Of a stretch of 64,000 nt of DNA, positions 9,517 through 20,566 are shown piece after piece. Location of the stretch: assembly GCA_910588545.1 (NCBI GenBank), contig CAJUOU010000001.1, positions 315,787-379,786 of the forward strand. The letters are read 5' to 3'. The first letter of the stretch is position 1; every line of letters starts with the position of its first letter. The position numbers and the translations under genes are program-made. The stretch is from an uncultured Christensenellaceae bacterium (GTDB taxonomy: Bacteria; Bacillota; Clostridia; Christensenellales; UBA3700). The notes beneath the pieces are model-generated. The model had not been told where the DNA came from. It ran no database searches and saw only the letters and a list, made by a program, of their open reading frames with translations.

Positions 9517-10370
9517 TTAATGTGCTAAAACCTACAGGTTGGACGTCGTCCGATGTTGTGGTAAAGGTTAAACATTTATTAAAAAATTATACCGGTAATA
9601 AAAAAATCAAAGTAGGACACTTAGGTACATTGGACCCTGCGGGGAGTGGAGTTTTACCTATTTGTTTTGGTTCGGCGACAAGGCTTTTCGATTATATGGT
9701 GGGGCAGGACAAAGTGTATAGAGCAACCTTTTGTTTTGGTAAAACTACCGATACTTTGGACTCTTACGGAGTAGTTGTCGGTGAGTGTGAAAATATACCT
9801 ACATTAGACGAAATCACGTCGAAAATCGGTATGTTTTTGGGAAAGATTATGCAATTACCGCCAAAATATTCGCGTATTAGTGTAGGAGGAATTCGTGCGT
9901 GTGATGCCGCAAGAGACGGCAAGGAAATCGATATAAAGCCTAGGCAAGTTAATGTTTATAGTATAAATATATTGTCCTATGACGATGGTGTGTTGACTTT
10001 GGATATACATTGTTCGGGAGGTACTTATATAAGAAGTATTTGCCGTGATTTGGCAGTAGCAGTCGACAGCATTGCATATATGTCAAGCATTATAAGGTTG
10101 CAAAACAAAAATTTTTTTATTGAAAACGCAGTAACTTTGGACGAGTTGAAAGATAATATAGAAAAACATATAATTTCACTTGAAGATTTGTTTAGTGATA
10201 TGCCAAAAGTATATGTGCAGGGTAAAGAGAGCTTTCAACTTTTAAATGGCGTTAAAATTGCAAATCGTGGGATAAAAACCGATTATATTGTTGTTATCGA
10301 TGGCAAAATATTCGGTATATGCAAAGACGGAGATAAAAATTTAGAGGTTGTTGTAAGATTATGGAACTGA
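9507..10370 (+). CDS. truB: tRNA pseudouridine(55) synthase TruB
   Basis: TruB makes the T-loop pseudouridine 55 in tRNAs. Recognisable motifs are GVINVLKPTGWTSSDVV at the N-terminus, GHLGTLDPAGSGVLPIC with the catalytic Asp, and CSGGTYIRSICRDLA. I take the ATG at 9507 (287 residues) because GVINVLKP is the usual N-terminus; an ATG at 9498 would add only three residues. The gene overlaps nrnA upstream and ribF downstream (10 bp). The C-terminal part (about 225-287) corresponds to the short PUA-like tail. Confidence 0.94.
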   Translation: MGVINVLKPTGWTSSDVVVKVKHLLKNYTGNKKIKVGHLGTLDPAGSGVLPICFGSATRLFDYMVGQDKVYRATFCFGKTTDTLDSYGVVVGECENIPTLDEITSKIGMFLGKIMQLPPKYSRISVGGIRACDAARDGKEIDIKPRQVNVYSINILSYDDGVLTLDIHCSGGTYIRSICRDLAVAVDSIAYMSSIIRLQNKNFFIENAVTLDELKDNIEKHIISLEDLFSDMPKVYVQGKESFQLLNGVKIANRGIKTDYIVVIDGKIFGICKDGDKNLEVVVRLWN

Positions 10371-11272
10371 TTGATTTTTTAGGAAAAAGCGATAGCCCGT
10401 TATGTTTGGCTTTAGGCTATTTTGACAGTGTACATAAAGGACATAAAAAGTTGCTGGATTTGTGCGTAAACAGCGGCTATACTCCTGCTGTCTTTACTTT
10501 TACAAACAATCCTCAAAATGTAATTTCCGGCATGTCAAAACAGTGCTATACTTTTTCAGAAAGAGTGCATATCTTTGAAAAAATCGGTATTAAATGTGTC
10601 ATATACGCTAAATTCGATAAAGATTTTAAGAATTTGCACGGGAAGGAATTTTTAGATATTTTATGCAAAAATTTTAATATTAAAAAAGTTGTTTTCGGCA
10701 CAGATTATACTTGCGGAGTAAAAGCGGAATTTAGTGCCAAAGACGTAAAAAATTACTTTAATAAAAAACAAATAGAATCGCATGTAATCGACTTGGTTAT
10801 GGCGGATAGTGGCAAGATTGCCTCAAGAGATATAAGGGAACTTTTAAAAGCAGGCGATATTGGCAAAGTTAACAAATTATTACCATACCCATACTTTATG
10901 ATAGGCAGTGTGGAAAAGGGTAGGAATGTCGGCGGCAGTGTGGTAGGTTATCCGACAGCCAATATTGTTTATCCCGATAGTAAAATCGAAATAAAAGCAG
11001 GCGTTTATAAAACACATATTATAATAGATGGACAAGCTTATTTGGGACTAACCAATGTGGGAGCACATCCAACATTTGATGATTATAATTTTAATTTGGA
11101 AAGCTTTGTAATAGACTTTGACGGAGACCTTTACGGGAAATTTATTAAAGTAGAGTTTTACGAGTATTTGCGCGGAATAAGCAAGTTTAATAGCGCGACG
11201 GAGTTAAAAGCACAAATAGATAGTGACTTTAAAAGGGTATTACAAGACAAAAACGAAATTAAAAAGGTATAA
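10361..11272 (+). CDS. ribF: Bifunctional riboflavin kinase/FAD synthetase
   Basis: RibF phosphorylates riboflavin to FMN and adenylates it to FAD. The 303-residue protein has the N-terminal nucleotidyltransferase domain (ALGYFDSVHKGHKKLL, a variant of the usual GNFDGVHxGH; later IASRDIRELLKAGDI). The C-terminal flavokinase domain shows GRNVGGSVVGYPTANI, GVYKTHI and LTNVGAHPTF. It is the last gene of the truB-ribF pair, the order found in most bacteria. Two substitutions in the nucleotidyltransferase motif (Tyr for Asn, Ser for Gly) are mild oddities. Confidence 0.93.
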   Translation: MELIDFLGKSDSPLCLALGYFDSVHKGHKKLLDLCVNSGYTPAVFTFTNNPQNVISGMSKQCYTFSERVHIFEKIGIKCVIYAKFDKDFKNLHGKEFLDILCKNFNIKKVVFGTDYTCGVKAEFSAKDVKNYFNKKQIESHVIDLVMADSGKIASRDIRELLKAGDIGKVNKLLPYPYFMIGSVEKGRNVGGSVVGYPTANIVYPDSKIEIKAGVYKTHIIIDGQAYLGLTNVGAHPTFDDYNFNLESFVIDFDGDLYGKFIKVEFYEYLRGISKFNSATELKAQIDSDFKRVLQDKNEIKKV

Positions 11273-11343
11273 AATTTGCATTGATTTTTATTATTTTTGT
11301 TTGATTAATAATAAAAATAACAGTTATAAAAACGAGGTGGAGT

Positions 11344-12198
11344 ATGATAAAGTTCGGACCTAGCGGAACAGGTAGCATTTTTGAAGAAGAAGGTTTTTCC
11401 AAAACCATAGATGTGCCAAATTGGCTAAAAGGGAAAGGTCTTGATTTGTACGAATATTCTTTTGGCAGAGGCGTTCGTATGAGTGAAGAAACCGCTAAAA
11501 TTTATGGCGCAGAGTTTGCAAAACATGGTATAGAAATTTCCGTACACGCACCATATTTTATCAACTTGGCTACTCAAGAAGAGGATAAAGCGGCAAACAA
11601 CCATAGATATATAAAAGAAAGTTTGATAGCACTTAAAAATTTAGGCGGAAAGCGTTGCGTTTTTCATCCGGGGTCTCCTTTAAAAATGCCAAGAGAGCAG
11701 GCGATGGAATTGTTGATGATGCGTCTTGATAATTTGCTAAGTGATTTATATGCAAGCAACCTTGCTGAAAATACAATGCTTGCTATAGAAACAATGGGTA
11801 AACAAGCTCAACTTGGGGATGTGGACGAAATTATTCGAATGGTAGCTCGCGATAAAATGCTTTATCCTTGTATAGATTTTGGACATTTGAATGCAAGGAC
11901 AGGCGGCAGTTTAAAAAGTTACGACGATTATAGGATTGTATTGGAAAAGTTTATTGCAGGAGTTGGTTTTGATAAGGTAAACAATATGCATGTACATTTT
12001 TCCAAAATAGAGTATTCTGCAAAAGGGGAAGTACGGCATTTAACTTTTGAAGATACAAATTTCGGACCTGATTTTGAGCCTTTGGCTAAGGCTTTGATAG
12101 ATTTGAATTTGCATCCGTTTATCGTTTGTGAGTCTGCGGGAACTCAAACAATAGATAGCTTATATATGAAAAATTGTTATAATAATATGCTAAAATAA
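11344..12198 (+). CDS. nfo: Endonuclease IV-type AP endonuclease
   Basis: A TIM-barrel, zinc-dependent AP endonuclease of base-excision repair. The 284 residues match the family length. Metal-ligand motifs visible in order are SVHAPYFINLA, CVFHPGS, LAIETMG, CIDFGHLNAR, MHVHFSKIEY and IVCESAG. The form with HFSKIEYSAKGE resembles the archaeal/clostridial subgroup rather than E. coli Nfo. A GAGGTGGAG site precedes the ATG. It stands alone between two intergenic gaps and ends at a terminator shared with the convergent gene. Confidence 0.88.
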   Translation: MIKFGPSGTGSIFEEEGFSKTIDVPNWLKGKGLDLYEYSFGRGVRMSEETAKIYGAEFAKHGIEISVHAPYFINLATQEEDKAANNHRYIKESLIALKNLGGKRCVFHPGSPLKMPREQAMELLMMRLDNLLSDLYASNLAENTMLAIETMGKQAQLGDVDEIIRMVARDKMLYPCIDFGHLNARTGGSLKSYDDYRIVLEKFIAGVGFDKVNNMHVHFSKIEYSAKGEVRHLTFEDTNFGPDFEPLAKALIDLNLHPFIVCESAGTQTIDSLYMKNCYNNMLK

Positions 12199-12269
12199 AC
12201 TAAATTATATCCATTGCTTTTATGGTAAAAATTATTTTAAAATTTTACCAATTATATTTAAAACTATTT

Positions 12270-12285
12270 AAAAATCGGTATTAAA
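12270..12285 (+). repeat. Dispersed 3' motif, copy 1
   Basis: AAAAATCGGTATTAAA lies 72 bp after the nfo stop and just before the shared terminator. It is one of seven copies of a motif described in the findings. Confidence 0.5.
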
Positions 12286-12287
12286 CT

Positions 12288-12317
12288 AAAAATCACTCTT
12301 TTTGAAGAGTGATTTTT
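12288..12317. terminator. Bidirectional terminator between nfo and the 12.3-kb gene
   Basis: AAAAATCACTCTT and AAGAGTGATTTTT pair around a TTTG loop, and the A/T flanks give T-runs on both strands. It serves the convergent nfo (+) and the membrane protein gene (-). Confidence 0.85.
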
Positions 12318-12333
12318 TGTTATAGTTTATTTT

Positions 12334-13017
12334 TTAATTGTAAATTGCTTTTACAGCAATTAGGTTTCCGTTAAAATAAATTTGAGCTTTAGGACTGTCT
12401 TTTTCAATATCCGTTACAATTACAGTGTCTTTTTGGTCATTGATTTCCAATTTATAAAGTCCTGTGCTATCAAGCCAATTTACAAGTTCGTCTATTGTCA
12501 TAAATGATATTGCATACCAACTGTAAGTAGTGTCGCTAAATGTAATTTCCTCATTAAAGAATTTTTCAGTTAAATGAATAGGAAATACTATACCTTCGAC
12601 AGATAAATGTTGTAAAGTATAATTAAGGTTATCATATATTGCATCATGCTTGCTTAAAACAGCTCTTGCAATGACTTTGTCCGATTTTACTTTATAAAGA
12701 TAGGCTTTGTTGTTATGAATCTCATAATTTTGATTACTATCGTAATCTTTGGCAAGTTCGCATAATTGTAAAATTGTTAAATCAGAATGAAATTTTTGAT
12801 GAGTAGGGGTAGAAAAACCATTTTTCATTTTGACAGGAATAACTATTTGTTCGCCACTTATTTTAATAGAGCGGTCTACAATGCATATTTGCTTAGAATT
12901 TGCTCTATCCATATTGTTAGTAACTATAATTGGAAAGAATATGCCAAGTACTACGATTGCAATTACACTAAAAACAATGACATGTATCCAAATAGCCTTT
13001 TTTGTTTCTTTTGTCAT
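12334..13017 (-). CDS. Single-span membrane protein of unknown function, paralog A
   Basis: I do not recognise the family. The 227-residue protein has a short basic N-terminus, one membrane helix (about 11-33) and an extracytoplasmic domain of about 190 residues without cysteine pairs or a known catalytic motif. Residues about 86-227 are almost identical to those of the next gene (13087-13806), whereas the first 85 residues differ markedly. Features such as SWYAISFMTIDELVNWLDSTG suggest a small folded domain. The tandem pair points to a duplication; the role is unknown. Confidence 0.75.
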   Translation of the reverse strand: MTKETKKAIWIHVIVFSVIAIVVLGIFFPIIVTNNMDRANSKQICIVDRSIKISGEQIVIPVKMKNGFSTPTHQKFHSDLTILQLCELAKDYDSNQNYEIHNNKAYLYKVKSDKVIARAVLSKHDAIYDNLNYTLQHLSVEGIVFPIHLTEKFFNEEITFSDTTYSWYAISFMTIDELVNWLDSTGLYKLEINDQKDTVIVTDIEKDSPKAQIYFNGNLIAVKAIYN

Positions 13018-13086
13018 AAACTTCTCCCTATTTTACATTTAAATAGTAACTCATTAAAACAGTGAAATTTGTTATATGTTAATTTT

Positions 13087-13806
13087 TTAATTGTAAATTG
13101 CTTTTACAGCAATGATGTTTCCGTTAAAATAAATTTGAGCTTTAGAACTGTCTTTTTCAATATCCGTTACAATTACAGTGTCTTTTTGAGTATTGATTTC
13201 CAATTTATAAAGTCCTGTGCTATCAAGCCAATTTACAAGTTCGTCTATTGTCATAAATGATATTGCATACCAACTGTAAGTAGTGTCGCTAAATGTAATT
13301 TCCTCATTAAAGAATTTTTCAGTTAAATGAATAGGAAATACTATACCTTCGACAGATAAATGTTGTAAAGTATAATTAAGGTTATCATATATTGCATCAT
13401 GCTTGCTTAAAACAGCTCTTGCAATGACTTTGTCCGATTTTACTTTATAAAGATAGGCTTTGTTGTTATGAATCTCATAATTTAGATTACTATCGTAATT
13501 TTTAGCAAGTTCGCAAAGCTCTGAAATAGATTTTTCCGAATAAAAAACCTGATGAGACGGAGTATACAATCCTTGTTTCATTTTGACAGGTATAGTAATA
13601 CTGTCGCCGTTAAATATAGTGCTGTCTTCAACACAAATTACTTTTTTGTCTACAAATCCACCTACTTTGAATGTTAACCCCCAAATGAGAAAACCAAGTA
13701 TTACTGCAAGTAGTGTACAGGCAGTTGCCGTGATTATAACGATTTTTTTCTTTTTATCCATTGGCTTTGCATGCCCGCAAATTTTGTCTTTTACTTCATC
13801 TTCCAT
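13087..13806 (-). CDS. Single-span membrane protein of unknown function, paralog B
   Basis: A 239-residue paralog of the preceding gene with the same design: cytoplasmic N-terminus (containing a Cys-x-His pair and a Lys-rich stretch), one membrane helix (about 21-45), then an external domain. The last about 440 bases match paralog A with only about ten differences, while the upstream halves have drifted apart. This mosaic pattern suggests recent gene conversion after an older duplication. It lies upstream of paralog A with a 69-bp gap, so the two may be cotranscribed. Confidence 0.75.
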   Translation of the reverse strand: MEDEVKDKICGHAKPMDKKKKIVIITATACTLLAVILGFLIWGLTFKVGGFVDKKVICVEDSTIFNGDSITIPVKMKQGLYTPSHQVFYSEKSISELCELAKNYDSNLNYEIHNNKAYLYKVKSDKVIARAVLSKHDAIYDNLNYTLQHLSVEGIVFPIHLTEKFFNEEITFSDTTYSWYAISFMTIDELVNWLDSTGLYKLEINTQKDTVIVTDIEKDSSKAQIYFNGNIIAVKAIYN

Positions 13807-13958
13807 ACTTTTTCCCCTATGCTTTTTACAATTTTATCATACCATATAAAACTAAAAAATGCAATACCTATTTTAAGATTGTAAGCTCTGTTATCCGCTG
13901 ATATAAAATTTGGTTTTATTATCTTTATATTAAAATATAATAAAATATTAAAAAAATA

Positions 13959-13987
13959 TTTACAAGTCAAAAAAAATATGCTATAAT
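13959..13987 (+). promoter_or_regulatory. Promoter for the M24 peptidase gene, placed for a leaderless mRNA
   Basis: TTTACA (13959-13964) and TATAAT (13982-13987) are spaced by 17 bp. The ATG begins at 13994, six bases after the -10 box, where transcription is expected to start, and no ribosome-binding site fits between them. Confidence 0.7.
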
Positions 13988-13993
13988 GCTTTT

Positions 13994-15067
13994 ATGGTAA
14001 GTTACAATAAGATATTTGATAGTAATAATTTGGACGGAATTTTGATTTCAAATACTTTTAATGTAAGATATGTCAGTGGATATTCTGCCGATTATGCTTT
14101 TGTGCTTATTACCAAACAAAACAAATTTTATTTTACCGACGGCAGGTTTACGATTGAGGCAAATAGGGACTTATCTAAGGATTGGCAGGTAATTGAAATT
14201 ACTCCTACTACAGCAGAGCAGGTTATAAAAAATGTATTAGCCGATAACAATATCAAAAATGTCGGTTTTGACAGCAACATAAGTCATTATGATTATGTGT
14301 TTGTGACGGAAAAATTGCTTGCAGGGATTAATTCAACTGATATAACAAACGAGATTACCGCATTGCGTGCTGTTAAAAGCGATTATGAAATAGATTGTAT
14401 TATCAAAGCGCAAAGAATTGCGGAAAAATCTTTGGAGCAGGTAAAACCGCTTATCAAAAAAAATATGACGGAATTGGAGCTTTGTGCTAAGCTTGAGTAT
14501 TTTATGAAAGTGAACGGTAGCGAGAAAAACGCTTTTGATACTATCGTTGCTTTTGGGGAAAATTCTGCAATCGCACATGCAAAGCCGTCAGATAGAAAGC
14601 TTAAAGTCGGGGATGTTATACTTATCGATTTTGGTGCAACATACAAAGGTTATCACTCGGATATGACAAGAACTTTTGTGTTTGGGGAGTGTTCGGAGGA
14701 AATAGAAAAATTATACAATATTGTGCTTGGTGCAAATGAGATTGCAATAGACTGCATACGTTCGGGCATACCGCCGAGAGAGGCAGACAGGGTTGCAAGA
14801 AATTATTTGGATTTGCATAGGCTGGCAACATATTTCAATCATTCGTTAGGTCATGGCGTCGGGCTTGAAATACACGAATATCCGACTTTGTCTTCACGCG
14901 TGATGACGGATGAAAGATTGCAAGACGGTATGGTAATAACCATAGAGCCGGGGATTTATATTGAGGGGCTTTGCGGTATAAGAATTGAGGATATGATTGT
15001 GGTTAAAGGTGCTAATGCAGTAAATTTGACTACTTCAAATAAAAAATTGGAAATTATTAATAATTAG
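13994..15067 (+). CDS. pepP: M24-family aminopeptidase (Xaa-Pro peptidase type)
   Basis: A dinuclear-metal aminopeptidase of the Xaa-Pro/creatinase family. The 357 residues comprise an N-terminal creatinase-like domain (about 1-125) and a pita-bread catalytic domain. The five metal ligands are visible in [17 protein letters not shown] (two Asp), [13 protein letters not shown] (His), TIEPGIYIE (Glu) and GIRIEDMIV (Glu). It lies just before efp, a very common order in Firmicutes. No Met follows before the conserved DGILISN segment, so the start at 13994 is the only good choice, although it lacks a ribosome-binding site. Confidence 0.92.
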   Translation: MVSYNKIFDSNNLDGILISNTFNVRYVSGYSADYAFVLITKQNKFYFTDGRFTIEANRDLSKDWQVIEITPTTAEQVIKNVLADNNIKNVGFDSNISHYDYVFVTEKLLAGINSTDITNEITALRAVKSDYEIDCIIKAQRIAEKSLEQVKPLIKKNMTELELCAKLEYFMKVNGSEKNAFDTIVAFGENSAIAHAKPSDRKLKVGDVILIDFGATYKGYHSDMTRTFVFGECSEEIEKLYNIVLGANEIAIDCIRSGIPPREADRVARNYLDLHRLATYFNHSLGHGVGLEIHEYPTLSSRVMTDERLQDGMVITIEPGIYIEGLCGIRIEDMIVVKGANAVNLTTSNKKLEIINN

Positions 15068-15083
15068 TTTATCGGAGGTAAAT

Positions 15084-15647
15084 ATGGCTACAATTTTGGC
15101 TGGTGATTTTCGTAAGGGAATTACATTTGAAATGGATGGAAAGGTAATGGTTATCGTGGACTTTTTGCACGTTAAACCAGGTAAAGGTGCAGCGTTTGTA
15201 CGTACTAAAATAAGAGACGTTATCAACGGTGGCGTTATTGAAAAAACTTTTAACCCTACGGAAAAATTTGAACTTGCACATATTGAGAGAAAAACTCTTG
15301 AATATTTGTATACAGACGGAGAGTTGTATTACTTTATGGACCAAGAGACTTATGAGCAAACCGCACTTAACCAAGAAAGCTGTGAAGATGCACTTAAGTT
15401 TATTAAAGAGAATATGACTGTTGATATCGAGTTTTACAAAGGAAAGGCTTTTTCTGTAACTGCTCCTAACTTTGTTGAGTTGCTTATTACTTATTGTGAG
15501 CCGGGTGCTAAAGGTAATACCGCAACAAATGCAACAAAGCCTGCAACACTTGAGACAGGATATGTTATCCAAGTTCCACTATTTGTTAACGAAGGCGATA
15601 CTATTCGTATTGACACAAGAACCGGAACTTATATGTCAAGAGTTTAA
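15084..15647 (+). CDS. efp: Elongation factor P
   Basis: EF-P relieves ribosome stalling at polyproline stretches. The 187-residue protein has all three OB-like domains: the N-terminal KOW domain with the loop [14 protein letters not shown], whose Lys34 is the site modified in other bacteria, the central domain, and the C-terminal domain ending in [21 protein letters not shown] clear CGGAGG site precedes the ATG. No EpmA or EarP partner is visible nearby, so the type of lysine modification is unknown. Confidence 0.96.
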   Translation: MATILAGDFRKGITFEMDGKVMVIVDFLHVKPGKGAAFVRTKIRDVINGGVIEKTFNPTEKFELAHIERKTLEYLYTDGELYYFMDQETYEQTALNQESCEDALKFIKENMTVDIEFYKGKAFSVTAPNFVELLITYCEPGAKGNTATNATKPATLETGYVIQVPLFVNEGDTIRIDTRTGTYMSRV

Positions 15648-15665
15648 TTTGCTGCAAAACTAAAA

Positions 15666-15697
15666 ACTGCAAGTATCATTGCTTGCAGTCTTTTTTT
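15666..15697 (+). terminator. Terminator after efp
   Basis: ACTGCAAG and CTTGCAGT form an 8-bp stem, followed by a run of seven T. Confidence 0.85.
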
Positions 15698-15779
15698 GGT
15701 ACGGCAATTACAGATAAAAATAAGCTATATAGGCGAACTATGTAGTTTTAAAATACAATAAAAGGTTTAAGCATTTAAA

Positions 15780-16271
15780 ATGAGGATTTTAGGTATTGAC
15801 CCCGGGATTGCTATAGTTGGATATGGTGTTATTGATGTTGAGCGAGGGAACTATTCTCTTGTAGATTACGGAGTGATAACCACCCCAAAGGAAGAGAATA
15901 CCCCAACAAGACTTTGTATGATTGAGCGAAGTCTTATAAAACTTATCGAACAATATAAACCCGACAATATAGCACTTGAGGAATTGTTTTTTGCAAGAAA
16001 TACAACCACTGCAATTACCGTTGCGGAAGCAAGGGGAGTTTTACTTTTGACTGCAACAAAGTATTGCGGTAGTTTGTTTGAGTATACGCCCTTGCAGATT
16101 AAACAAGCGATTACCGGCTATGGCAAGGCAGACAAAAACCAAGTTCAACAAATGGTAAAAATGATGTTAAAACTAAAAAGTATACCAAAGCCGGATGACG
16201 CTGCGGATGCTCTTGCAGTTGCGATAACTCATGGTCAAACCAACAAAATGGCAAATATGTTTAGGATTTGA
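15780..16271 (+). CDS. ruvC: Crossover junction endodeoxyribonuclease RuvC
   Basis: RuvC resolves Holliday junctions with RuvAB. The 163-residue protein shows the RNase H-like acidic residues: Asp7 in MRILGIDPGIAIVGYG, Glu in ALEELFF, and the two Asp of KPDDAADALAVAITH. The KADKNQVQQMV segment is also typical. The upstream AAAGG is rather far from the ATG, so initiation may be weak. It begins the ruvC-ruvA-ruvB group. Confidence 0.95.
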   Translation: MRILGIDPGIAIVGYGVIDVERGNYSLVDYGVITTPKEENTPTRLCMIERSLIKLIEQYKPDNIALEELFFARNTTTAITVAEARGVLLLTATKYCGSLFEYTPLQIKQAITGYGKADKNQVQQMVKMMLKLKSIPKPDDAADALAVAITHGQTNKMANMFRI

Positions 16272-16356
16272 TTTTAAAAGGCCTGTTGCATATTATAAAA
16301 TCAAAATAACAAGATAAACAAAAGTATTTTAAACTAATGGTATAAAAGGAGTGTAT

Positions 16357-16953
16357 ATGTACGCATTTATAAGTGGATTAATCGATTATATTGACCCTAA
16401 CGGATTGGTGGTTGTTGACAATAACGGCATTGGATACAATATAAATGTTTCATTAAATACTTTGGCGGATTTGCCACAAAAAGGGGAAAAGACAAAACTT
16501 TATACTTATACTCATATCAAGGAAGATGCTTTTTCGTTATTCGGCTTTTTGAGTATGAGCGAAAAAAATATGTTTATCAAATTAATCGACATCAATGGAG
16601 TAGGTCCAAAGATGGCACTTGGTATTTTATCGGGCATAGACACAGCGTCACTTGCTTTGGCGGTTGCAAACAACGATGTAAAAAGTTTATCCAGCATAAA
16701 AGGCGTAGGCAAAAAGACCGCCGAGCGAATTATTTTGGAACTAAAAGAAAAAGTGAACATTACTGCCGAAGAGGTTATGGGTAGCAATAGCAGCATAAAA
16801 ATCAGCAGTTCTAAGGAAATTAATGATGCTATTGAGGCATTGGTGGCTTTGGGTATTTCCAAAAATGATGCTATTAAAGCCGTTCAAAAAGCTAGTGAAA
16901 GTGCAAAAGATACAAATGCTATTATCACACTTGCACTTCGTAGTATGGCATAA
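16357..16953 (+). CDS. ruvA: Holliday junction branch migration protein RuvA
   Basis: RuvA binds the four-way junction and loads RuvB. The 198-residue chain has the OB-fold N-terminus ([19 protein letters not shown]), two helix-hairpin-helix motifs ([14 protein letters not shown] and [16 protein letters not shown]) and the flexible linker before the C-terminal RuvB-binding domain ([17 protein letters not shown]). The ATG at 16357 is preferred to GTG at 16351 because AAAGGAG overlaps the latter. Confidence 0.95.
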   Translation: MYAFISGLIDYIDPNGLVVVDNNGIGYNINVSLNTLADLPQKGEKTKLYTYTHIKEDAFSLFGFLSMSEKNMFIKLIDINGVGPKMALGILSGIDTASLALAVANNDVKSLSSIKGVGKKTAERIILELKEKVNITAEEVMGSNSSIKISSSKEINDAIEALVALGISKNDAIKAVQKASESAKDTNAIITLALRSMA

Positions 16954-16964
16954 GGGGGAGTAGT

Positions 16965-18032
16965 ATGTTTAATTTTGACGAAGAAGATGACAGATTAATA
17001 ACAAGTACAAAACACAAGGAAGATACTGCCGAAAATTGTCTTAGACCAAAAAGTATGGACGAGTATATCGGACAGGATAAAATAAAAGGCAATCTTGAAA
17101 TATTCATACAAGCGGCATTAAAACGCGGCGAGGCGTTGGACCATGTACTTTTGTACGGACCTCCGGGACTTGGTAAAACCACACTATCGCATATCATTGC
17201 AAACGAGATGAATTCGCAAATACGTGTTACTTCCGGCCCTGCAATAGAAAAAGCGGGTGATTTGGCTGCCATTCTTACAAACTTGTCAGACAACGACATA
17301 CTTTTTATTGACGAAATTCACAGGCTAAACCGAAATGTTGAGGAAGTTTTATATCCTGCTATGGAGGATTATGCCTTGGATATTATAATCGGTAAAGGTC
17401 CGTCTGCAAGGAGTTTGCGTATTGACTTGCCAAAGTTTACTTTGATTGGTGCAACAACTAAGGCAGGTATGTTAACAAGCCCGTTACGCGACAGGTTTGG
17501 CGTAAATTTGAGGTTGGAACTGTATACTCCCGACGATTTGGTAAAAATAATCAATCGCTCGGCAAAACTTTTAAATATAAATATCGATGAGGATGCGAGC
17601 TATGAAATTGCAAGACGTTCAAGGGGTACACCGCGTATTGCAAACAGATTTTTAAAAAGGGTAAGAGACTTTGCGGAAGTGTTGGGCGACGGTGGTAAAA
17701 TAGATTTGCCTCTTGCAAAAAAAGGCTTAACGTTAATGGAAGTTGACGATATGGGGCTTGACTATAGTGACAGGAAGATTTTGACTACAATGATTGATAC
17801 TTTTGGTGGCGGTCCTGTAGGACTTGATACTTTGGCAGCATCAGTTAATGAAGACAGCAACACTATCGAAGATGTTATAGAGCCTTACTTGATGCAAGTT
17901 GGTTTTGTTGCAAGGACACCAAGAGGAAGAATTTGTCTGAAAAAAGCTTATGACCATTTAGGTAAGGTAATGGATAGCGAGAAACAAGAGTTGTTCTCAC
18001 AATACGAAAATGAAGGAAAAAATAATGAATAA
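16965..18032 (+). CDS. ruvB: Holliday junction branch migration ATPase RuvB
   Basis: RuvB is the AAA+ motor of branch migration. The 355 residues contain [12 protein letters not shown], Walker [10 protein letters not shown], Walker [10 protein letters not shown], the sensor [18 protein letters not shown] and the C-terminal winged helix ending in [16 protein letters not shown]. It starts 11 bp after ruvA with a GGGGGAG site and overlaps queA by 8 bp. Confidence 0.97.
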   Translation: MFNFDEEDDRLITSTKHKEDTAENCLRPKSMDEYIGQDKIKGNLEIFIQAALKRGEALDHVLLYGPPGLGKTTLSHIIANEMNSQIRVTSGPAIEKAGDLAAILTNLSDNDILFIDEIHRLNRNVEEVLYPAMEDYALDIIIGKGPSARSLRIDLPKFTLIGATTKAGMLTSPLRDRFGVNLRLELYTPDDLVKIINRSAKLLNINIDEDASYEIARRSRGTPRIANRFLKRVRDFAEVLGDGGKIDLPLAKKGLTLMEVDDMGLDYSDRKILTTMIDTFGGGPVGLDTLAASVNEDSNTIEDVIEPYLMQVGFVARTPRGRICLKKAYDHLGKVMDSEKQELFSQYENEGKNNE

Positions 18033-19047
18033 AAGTGATTTTTACTACGATTTGCCGCAAGAGTTGATTGCACAAACACCTATTTATCCGCGTGATAACT
18101 CTAGGATGTTAGTGTACGACAGACTGACTAATAAAATCGCACATAAGCATTTTTACGATATAGTAGAATATCTTAAAGAGGGCGATGTGTTGGTTATAAA
18201 CAACACAAAAGTAATACCTGCAAGGATATTTTGCCACAGAGAGGGTAAGGATGAAGTTATCGAAGTACTACTTTTAAAAAGGATTGACTATAATCATTAC
18301 GAGTGCATTACAAAACCTGCAAAAAAACTAAAAATAGATACAAAAGTGATTTTTAGCGAAAAGCTCTCCGCAATCGTCAAAGAAATCGGGGAGCAAGGTA
18401 TAAGGGTTTTGGAGTTTACTTTTGACGGTGTGTTAGAAGATATTTTAAACGATATAGGAACAATGCCGCTTCCGCCTTATATTAAAGAAAAATTGCAAGA
18501 CCAATCTAGGTATCAAACTGTTTATTGCAAAGAGCTTGGCTCTAGTGCAGCACCTACTGCGGGACTGCATTTTACACAGGAATTACTTGAGAAAATTAAG
18601 GAAAAAGGCGTTCAAATTGCACAAGTGCTTTTGCATGTCGGTTTGGGAACTTTCAGACCTGTAAAGGAAGAAGACATTTTAAAACATAATATGCACAGCG
18701 AGTACTGTGAGATAGACAAAGAAAATGCCGAAATTATCAATAATGCAGTAAAAGACGGCAGAAGAGTAATTTGCGTAGGCACAACCTCTGTAAGAACAGT
18801 GGAAAGCTTAGCTGATGAAAACGGCTTTGTAAAAGCGGATAAAATGGATACAAATATCTTTATTTATCCGGGGTATAAATTTAAAGTAGTAAAGGGATTG
18901 ATAACCAATTTCCATTTGCCGGAATCCACACTTATAATGCTTGTATCGGCTTTTATGGGTAGAGAAAATACTTTGAATATGTACAATGAGGCCGTAAAGG
19001 AAAAATACAGATTTTTTAGCTTTGGCGATGCTACATATATCATCTAA
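18025..19047 (+). CDS. queA: S-adenosylmethionine:tRNA ribosyltransferase-isomerase
   Basis: QueA makes epoxyqueuosine in tRNA from preQ1 and SAM. The 340-residue protein starts with the family pattern [25 protein letters not shown]. It also contains [40 protein letters not shown] and [17 protein letters not shown] choose the ATG at 18025, inside the end of ruvB and preceded by GAAGGA, over the ATG at 18010. The ruvAB-queA-tgt order is widespread. Confidence 0.95.
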   Translation: MNKSDFYYDLPQELIAQTPIYPRDNSRMLVYDRLTNKIAHKHFYDIVEYLKEGDVLVINNTKVIPARIFCHREGKDEVIEVLLLKRIDYNHYECITKPAKKLKIDTKVIFSEKLSAIVKEIGEQGIRVLEFTFDGVLEDILNDIGTMPLPPYIKEKLQDQSRYQTVYCKELGSSAAPTAGLHFTQELLEKIKEKGVQIAQVLLHVGLGTFRPVKEEDILKHNMHSEYCEIDKENAEIINNAVKDGRRVICVGTTSVRTVESLADENGFVKADKMDTNIFIYPGYKFKVVKGLITNFHLPESTLIMLVSAFMGRENTLNMYNEAVKEKYRFFSFGDATYII

Positions 19048-19063
19048 TTGACAAAAAGTCTTT

Positions 19064-19078
19064 AAAAATCGGTACTAA
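19064..19078 (+). repeat. Dispersed 3' motif, copy 2
   Basis: AAAAATCGGTACTAA lies 17 bp after the queA stop. The rest of the 184-bp gap to tgt is AT-rich with no gene seen. Confidence 0.5.
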
Positions 19079-19216
19079 TGTATAAAGTTGAGTAAGATTA
19101 TAAGCTATGTCAAAAAACAATTTGTTTATAATAAATAAAAATTAGCTGTTCAAATAAACAAGAAAGAAAAAATAAAACGTATAAGCAAACTAGTTTAAAA
19201 AAATGCAAAAGTTTAA

Positions 19217-20353
<1,137 letters not shown>

Positions 20354-20424
20354 TTAAAATAGTCTTTAAAAAATGTCGAAAATATTGTTTTTTATGATTA
20401 AATGAGTTTTTTTATATTAAATCA

Positions 20425-20453
20425 TTGCAAAATTTATTAAGATATAGTATAAT
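20425..20453 (+). promoter_or_regulatory. Promoter for yajC
   Basis: TTGCAA (20425-20430) and TATAAT (20448-20453) with 17-bp spacing lie 114 bp before the chosen yajC start. Confidence 0.7.
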
Positions 20454-20566
20454 AAGCTAAAACAAAATGAGATTTTAATAAATGGATGAAGTTGCTTTAA
20501 TCTTGTGACTTTAATATGCCAAATTGCAACTTCTTATATGTTTTAGCAAATAAAAAGGAGATTATT

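Noticed and set aside
15069..15572. 167-codon minus-strand frame opposite efp
   Set aside because: It is the complement of a highly conserved gene with no independent ribosome site.
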